Positions 62,415 through 64,000 of a DNA stretch of 64,000 nt are shown here, in pieces. Each line of letters begins with the position of its first letter. Positions within the stretch are counted from its first letter, which is position 1. The stretch comes from a virus. The notes under the pieces are model-generated. The model saw only the letters and a list, made by a program, of their open reading frames with translations. It did not search any database and was not told the origin of the DNA. Made by a program: the position numbers and the translations under genes. The DNA lies in the IMG/VR virus record IMGVR_UViG_3300049846_000430, positions 49,401-113,400 of that record; one strand, written 5' to 3'.

Positions 62415-62783
62415 TTAGAAGATGTCTTCTTCTACAAGAACCTTTTTGGGTTCTTCAATAGGTTCAAGCTCATGAATCCATGAAGACTCACGATCACTGT
62501 AGTTCTTAGCTTCACGCCAAACACCATCAATAACCAAGACTTGATTTGTGATCTTGTCATGTTTGATAACGGCAGCTTTGATAGTAGCATAAGACTCAGG
62601 GTTCTTGAACTTGTAACCATCTGGAGCTTGAGGAAACAAAGAAGAGTCTTTGAATACTCTAATGAAAACATGGTCCATGTCTTGGATCATGTTCTTGCTA
62701 AGCTTCTGAGCATAGATGAATAGTTCAGGATTCTGTGCGAGCACAACTTGCTCAAGCACAGATTGAAATGTTGTGTTTTCCAT
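62415..62783 (-). CDS. Unknown protein, duplicate pair member 2
   Basis: 122 residues. SVLEQVVLAQNPELFIYAQK, then FPQAPDGYKFKNPESYATIK and VIKHDKITNQVLVIDGVWRE; about half identical to its neighbour. C-terminus differs and is acidic (VLVEEDIF). A recent tandem duplication together with its leader hairpin (R2). Confidence 0.75.
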   Translation of the reverse strand: MENTTFQSVLEQVVLAQNPELFIYAQKLSKNMIQDMDHVFIRVFKDSSLFPQAPDGYKFKNPESYATIKAAVIKHDKITNQVLVIDGVWREAKNYSDRESSWIHELEPIEEPKKVLVEEDIF

Positions 62784-62808
62784 ATGTGTTTTTAGATTAG
62801 GTTCAAAT

Positions 62809-62841
62809 TGAAAGCAGTTTAGACACTTGCTTAGGTGTAGG
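62809..62841 (-). repeat. Leader hairpin repeat R2
   Basis: TGAAAGCAGTTTAG followed by ACAC-TTGCTTAG-GTGT on the + strand; 26 nt before ATG 62783. Same conserved tail and loop as R1 and R3. Confidence 0.75.
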
Positions 62842-63048
62842 ACTTCATCCCATAGAGAGTTGTTTTTTCTTTACGTACCATGGCTCACAAGCGGTACAAC
62901 CTTTCCAGGAATTAAAAGTTGGATTTCATAAGACAGTCTCAATTTATTACACGCAAGTCACTAGCGTGGAATCAAGAACCTTCTAGTAAGGATTACCAAC
63001 ATATCAGTGTCAGTTTTACCTAAGTTAAGTAACTAGAATTTTAGAAGT
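62842..63048. other. Non-coding stretch
   Basis: No start-to-stop frame with coding character was found. A CACGC-TAGTGACTT-GCGTG hairpin (- strand) is visible; otherwise nothing recognisable. Could be the 3' part of the R3-led transcript. Confidence 0.5.
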
Positions 63049-63084
63049 GAAAGCAGTTTATAACCACATGCTTAGGTGGTTTGG
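63049..63084 (-). repeat. Leader hairpin repeat R3
   Basis: TGAAAGCAGTTTAT followed by AACCAC-ATGCTTAG-GTGGTT on the + strand. The stem changed at both strands relative to R1 and R2 (ACAC/GTGT to ACCAC/GTGGT). No gene follows it directly on the - strand, so its gene may have been lost or it leads an RNA. Confidence 0.75.
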
Positions 63085-63154
63085 TACAAGAAGGCACATA
63101 TATCAATATATAAAATAATGATACACCTTACCTTTATGCTTCATAGAGAACAGC

Positions 63155-63198
63155 TGGTTCCCTATGCTGGAATTGAACCAGCTTTAACCATTTAGGGA
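63155..63198 (-). ncRNA. tRNA acceptor/T-arm minihelix with encoded CCA
   Basis: - strand: TCCCTAA, 9-nt linker ATGGTTAAA, T arm GCTGG TTCAATT CCAGC, ATAGGGA, A, CCA. Six of seven acceptor pairs form. D and anticodon arms are absent, leaving only the half of a tRNA that aminoacyl-tRNA processing and CCA enzymes contact. Confidence 0.5.
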
Positions 63199-63464
63199 AT
63201 ATTAGCTATATAAAATTATTATAGCTTGTGTAACAAAAGAGAAAAGAGAATATGCTTGAATGTGTGTGAGTATGTATACCCACCCATAAATACATCCTTG
63301 CATATGCCCTTGCAGTACCCCTGCAGTAACTATATACAGCAGTTTGAATAGACAAGTGTGTAGAGACCGCTACACTTTAATCCCTGGACTGTTAGGATCT
63401 TGTTAAAGAGAAGGACTGACTACAGCTCAGTGGCTATAATCAGTCCTTGAAAGGTTTCTGCAGA
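63199..63464. other. Non-coding stretch
   Basis: AT-rich half (63199-63290) followed by a mixed half with CCTTGCAGTACCCCTGCAG-type short repeats (TGCAGTA twice near 63310-63330). No frame looks coding and no strong hairpin was identified. Confidence 0.5.
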
Positions 63465-63854
63465 TTACTCTGCAGATTTGGCCTTCTTGGCCTTGGGCTC
63501 CGGAGGAGTGATGGAGTCTTCAAAGACTTCATCAGCCTCCACCCAGAGCATGCCGGTGGGCTTACCCTCCTTGTCTTTGACAGGAGCGGTAGAGAACCGG
63601 AAGCCTGGGATAGGAGTGCCAGGACCTTTAGCAAGGAGCTTGCTTGCAAGCCTTTTAAAGTCCTGGTGGTCCTCCCGCACAGGTAGACCTGTTTCAGCGT
63701 CTACCAGACACAGGATCCCGAAGGTGACCTGTTTCTGAGTGCGGGTTTTGAAGGCCATGCCTTCAATGGAGCATGCCACTGTTTCCAGTGGTGAGTCAGT
63801 CACAATAATCATAGATTTTGTGATCTTGCGGAAATAAACTTGTTTGTTTTGCAT
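63465..63854 (-). CDS. Unknown protein of higher GC
   Basis: 129 residues from ATG 63854 (ATG 63881 adds nine codons and is possible). MQNKQVYFRKITKSMIIVTD, then VTFGILCLVDAETGLPVRED and GFRFSTAPVKDKEGKPTGML; Lys/Ala/Pro tail ending KKAKSAE. GC is about 57% in the 63481-63540 line, against roughly one third in most of the window, and codons such as GCC, CTC and CTG are common. Function unknown; signs of recent acquisition. Bases 63882-64000 hold G-rich non-coding sequence. Confidence 0.7.
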   Translation of the reverse strand: MQNKQVYFRKITKSMIIVTDSPLETVACSIEGMAFKTRTQKQVTFGILCLVDAETGLPVREDHQDFKRLASKLLAKGPGTPIPGFRFSTAPVKDKEGKPTGMLWVEADEVFEDSITPPEPKAKKAKSAE

Positions 63855-64000
63855 GATATATGTAATTAAAGGGTTATTCATGTATGGGGTGCCAACTGGC
63901 TAAAAAGTAGGTGGGGAGCGGAATTTGGGGACCCCTTAAGAACCACACACATAAAATGAAAAATATGGTAGGAAAAATTTTTATCGGTTCCGGGAGTGGA

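Noticed and set aside
63956-64000. Possible + strand gene start at the right edge (MKNMVGKIFIGSGSG)
   Set aside because: Only 15 codons are visible, without a clear ribosome-binding site or promoter.
1-64000. CRISPR arrays, insertion sequences, integrase or attachment sites
   Set aside because: No regularly spaced identical repeats, transposase motifs or recombinase signatures were seen in the window.
1-64000. Stop-codon reassignment, known in some crAss-like phages
   Set aside because: Genes end normally at TAA or TGA and long frames contain no internal stops, so the standard code is sufficient.

Overview
The window is part of the genome of a tailed phage of the crAss-like group (Crassvirales), which infect Bacteroidota. 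The diagnosis rests on two giant virion-type genes. One carries a zincin protease motif and an RNA polymerase active-site motif (DFDIDK). The other fuses a decayed zincin, an ADP-ribosyltransferase-like domain and a PD-(D/E)XK nuclease-like domain. Supporting evidence is a family B DNA polymerase, a set of small viral lysine/glycine-rich proteins, low GC (roughly one third by eye), AGA-rich coding and TAnnTTTG promoter-like boxes. Genes use the standard code. No integrase, capsid or terminase gene is visible, so this is one piece of a larger genome. All family names come from reading motifs; no database search was run.

Left arm (1-31.1 kb, all + strand, late/virion and lysis). The first gene enters from the left edge. 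It is followed by a second giant gene (2224 aa), then about ten tightly stacked basic proteins (21.9-25.5 kb, many joined by TAATG start/stop overlaps). Next come spike/fibre-type structural proteins (25.5-28.8 kb), more small basic proteins, and a lysis set: a candidate unimolecular spanin, a two-gene spanin-like pair, a holin-like protein and a GH19 endolysin. A bidirectional terminator at 31.15 kb separates the two arms.

Right arm (31.2-63.9 kb, almost all - strand, replication and early functions). Read in transcription order (right to left) it holds small membrane and unknown genes, an HNH nuclease, a Myb-like protein, an SF2 helicase, a uracil-DNA glycosylase, a DnaA-domain-IV-like protein, a DnaB-type helicase, a Sak4-like ATPase with an SSB-like protein, a primase and a RusA-like resolvase. 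It continues with a VWA/metallopeptidase plus MoxR-type ATPase operon with two paralogous partners, a PD-(D/E)XK nuclease, PolB, a DUF932-like protein, a dNMP kinase and a DUF5672-type glycosyltransferase. One + strand gene (52.0 kb) interrupts this block. Several genes of 26-48 codons lie in apparent gaps and are listed here.

RNA-rich zone. A tRNA-Arg(UCU) and a tRNA-Thr(UGU) with an unusual hairpin in its D loop lie at 54.3-54.7 kb. From 60.4 to 61.97 kb there is about 1.5 kb with no convincing protein gene but a dense set of helices read from the - strand. These include GNRA-capped hairpins, long-range stems and tRNA-like arms. It looks like a large ornate non-coding RNA of the GOLLD/ROOL kind, or a new one. 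Next to it, a duplicated gene pair is preceded by a repeated hairpin leader (three copies with compensating changes), and a 44-nt tRNA acceptor/T-arm minihelix with an encoded CCA lies at 63.16 kb. The last gene (63.5 kb) is clearly GC-richer than the rest.
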